The notes under the pieces were generated by a model. The model had not been told where the DNA came from and ran no database searches. It saw only the letters and a program-made list of their open reading frames with translations. Made by a program: the position numbers and the translations under genes. Below are positions 13,958-15,294 of a DNA stretch of 15,294 nucleotides, piece after piece. Source of the stretch: Halieaceae bacterium UBA4452 (GTDB taxonomy: Bacteria; Pseudomonadota; Gammaproteobacteria; Pseudomonadales; Halieaceae); contig DGPA01000012.1 of NCBI GenBank assembly GCA_002389505.1, forward strand, positions 1-15,294, in the 5' to 3' direction. Each line of letters opens with the position of its first letter. Positions within the stretch are counted from its first letter, which is position 1.

Positions 13958-13985
13958 CTTGAAATAGCGTCAATGACACCCATCT
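13958..13985 (+). promoter_or_regulatory. Sigma-32 (RpoH) type heat-shock promoter of dnaK
   Basis: CTTGAA (13958-13963), a 14-nt spacer and ACCCATCT (13978-13985) match the RpoH consensus with one mismatch in the CCCCAT core. Start of transcription would be near 13991, leaving a leader of about 45 nt. With the grpE promoter it gives dnaK a second, independent heat-shock start. Confidence 0.75.
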
Positions 13986-14003
13986 AAAGAAACAAGTAAG
14001 CAC

Positions 14004-14020
14004 GCTAGGTGCGACCTAGC
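14004..14020 (+). promoter_or_regulatory. Perfect hairpin in the dnaK leader
   Basis: GCTAGGT (14004-14010) and ACCTAGC (14014-14020) form a 7-bp stem with a GCG loop, ending 3-4 nt before the AAAGGAGA ribosome-binding site (about 14023-14030). Lying within the predicted leader of the sigma-32 transcript, it could modulate translation or stabilise the 5' end. Its left flank TAAGCACGC (13997-14005) resembles the left half of CIRCE (7 of 9), but the right half does not (4 of 9). Confidence 0.5.
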
Positions 14021-14035
14021 TGAAAGGAGAATGTA

Positions 14036-15294
14036 ATGGGCAAAATTATTGGTATTGACTTGGGAACCACGAATTCCTGTGTCTCTGTTTTAGAAGGTGG
14101 CAAGCCGCGAGTTATCGAAAACTCTGAAGGCGGTCGAACCACGCCCTCCGTGGTGGCTTATACGGACGACGGAGAAATCCTTGTTGGTCAGTCCGCCAAA
14201 CGTCAGGCCGTGACCAATCCGCAAAATACGTTGTATGCCGTTAAGCGTTTGATTGGCCGTGGGTTCGACGATGATGTTGTCCAGAAGGACATTAAAATGG
14301 TCCCTTACTCAATCGTTAAGGCCGACAGCGGTGACGCCTGGGTCAAAGTCAAAGACAACAGCATGGCGCCGCCACAGGTATCTGCTGAAGTACTGCGTAA
14401 AATGAAAAAGACGGCCGAAGAGTATCTCGGCGAGCCGGTAACAGAGGCGGTGATTACGGTCCCTGCCTACTTCAACGACTCCCAGCGGCAAGCCACCAAA
14501 GACGCCGGCAAAATTGCGGGTTTGGAAGTAAAACGCATCATAAACGAGCCCACGGCAGCGGCATTGGCGTACGGTATGGATCAAGCGAAGGGCGACCGCA
14601 CGGTCGCGGTTTATGACCTGGGCGGCGGTACCTTCGATATTTCAATTATCGAGATAGCTGAAGTTGACGGCGAGCATCAATTTGAAGTGCTAGCGACTAA
14701 TGGCGACACGTTTTTAGGCGGTGAAGACTTCGATATGCGTCTCATTGACTATCTTGCTGGCGAATTTAAAGCCGAGAATGGTATTGATTTGCACAACGAT
14801 CCGCTCGCCTTACAGCGATTAAAGGAGGCAGCGGAGAAGGCTAAGATCGAACTGTCTAGTTCGCAGCAAACCGAAGTAAACTTGCCTTACATAACCGCTG
14901 ATGCCACGGGACCAAAGCATTTGGTGGTGAAATTATCGCGCTCAAAGCTTGAATCTTTGGTAGAGAGCTTGGTGAAGCAATCGCTCCAGCCAGTAAAGAT
15001 TGCGCTGAAAGACGCTGGTCTATCGCCTAGCGAGATTGAAGATGTCATTCTTGTTGGTGGTCAAACACGCATGCCCATGGTTCAGTCAGCAGTTTCTGAC
15101 TTCTTCGGAAAAGAGCCCCGGAAAGATGTTAATCCGGACGAAGCGGTGGCGATGGGTGCCTCCATTCAGGGCGCCGTGCTGTCTGGTGATGTGAAAGATG
15201 TTCTGCTACTGGACGTGACACCACTGACCCTCGGTATTGAGACGATGGGTGGTGTGGCAACACCGCTTATTGAGAAAAATACAACGATACCGAC
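14036..15294 (+). CDS. dnaK: Chaperone DnaK (Hsp70), N-terminal 419 residues, truncated by window edge
   Basis: DnaK is the ATP-driven Hsp70 chaperone working with DnaJ and GrpE. The visible part covers the whole nucleotide-binding domain and the start of the substrate domain: IIGIDLGTTNSCVSV (phosphate 1), VITVPAYFNDSQRQATKDAG, INEPTAAALAYG (connect 1), VYDLGGGTFDISI (phosphate 2), NGDTFLGGEDFD with the autophosphorylated Thr, ILVGGQTRMP (adenosine), and the interdomain linker DVLLLDVTPLTLGIET near residues 386-401. The ATG at 14036 follows AAAGGAGA. No stop occurs before the window end, so the frame is open and complete as far as seen; the C-terminal lid and probably dnaJ lie to the right. 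Confidence 0.98.
   Translation, partial: MGKIIGIDLGTTNSCVSVLEGGKPRVIENSEGGRTTPSVVAYTDDGEILVGQSAKRQAVTNPQNTLYAVKRLIGRGFDDDVVQKDIKMVPYSIVKADSGDAWVKVKDNSMAPPQVSAEVLRKMKKTAEEYLGEPVTEAVITVPAYFNDSQRQATKDAGKIAGLEVKRIINEPTAAALAYGMDQAKGDRTVAVYDLGGGTFDISIIEIAEVDGEHQFEVLATNGDTFLGGEDFDMRLIDYLAGEFKAENGIDLHNDPLALQRLKEAAEKAKIELSSSQQTEVNLPYITADATGPKHLVVKLSRSKLESLVESLVKQSLQPVKIALKDAGLSPSEIEDVILVGGQTRMPMVQSAVSDFFGKEPRKDVNPDEAVAMGASIQGAVLSGDVKDVLLLDVTPLTLGIETMGGVATPLIEKNTTIP

Noticed and set aside
13984..14035. CIRCE operator before dnaK
   Set aside because: Only the left half (7 of 9) fits; the right half at the required N9 spacing matches 4 of 9, so it is not called.
1..15294. Insertion sequence, CRISPR array, prophage or toxin-antitoxin module
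   Set aside because: No transposase, integrase, repeat-spacer array or phage gene is seen; ratA-ratB is a conserved core pair and does not behave as a mobile toxin-antitoxin locus.

Overview
The window looks like chromosomal DNA of a free-living, probably marine gammaproteobacterium, broadly Pseudomonas/Cellvibrio/OM60-NOR5-like. This rests on the core gene order (smpB, ratA, ratB, bamE, fur, recN, hrcA, grpE, dnaK), on a Fur protein that reads like the Pseudomonas type, on sigma-32 style heat-shock promoters and on moderate GC. Placement below class level is an inference.

Layout. (1) Positions 1-178, minus strand: the 5' part of the tmRNA gene ssrA, including the whole tag reading frame (ANDDNYGAQLAA); its 3' end lies left of the window. 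(2) 333-4706, plus strand: a run of accessory genes, namely a DUF3604 lipoprotein, an exported serine hydrolase of the beta-lactamase family, a MOSC-domain protein and a crotonase-fold protein that looks more like an enoyl-CoA isomerase than a hydratase. It ends at a pair of hairpins with T-runs. (3) 4828-6693, plus strand: a compact four-gene unit of exported four-EF-hand protein, ECF sigma factor, single-pass membrane protein (probable anti-sigma) and membrane-anchored His-containing Spy/CnrX-like protein. The last three genes are joined by ATGA overlaps. This is the most system-like accessory element here: probably a cell-envelope or metal/calcium sensing ECF circuit. (4) 6711-7208, minus strand: smpB, the tmRNA partner. 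(5) 7343-9449, plus strand: a sodium:neurotransmitter-symporter (SNF) family transporter, then ratA and ratB, ending at a terminator that overlaps the ratB stop codon. (6) bamE (minus) and fur (plus) are divergent; fur and recN converge with 4 bp between them. (7) hrcA, grpE and dnaK (plus), dnaK running off the right edge.

How it fits together. In E. coli smpB lies directly upstream of ssrA, with ratA-ratB-bamE-recN-(nadK)-grpE alongside. Here smpB and ssrA keep their relative order and strand but are separated by about 6.5 kb of oppositely oriented accessory genes, so regions 2 and 3 look like an insertion into an otherwise conserved block. The heat-shock genes carry two clear sigma-32-like promoters, before grpE and before dnaK, although HrcA is encoded next door and no good CIRCE operator is visible. 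The dnaK leader also contains a 7-bp perfect hairpin just ahead of its ribosome-binding site.

I saw no insertion sequence, CRISPR array, tRNA or phage gene in the window.
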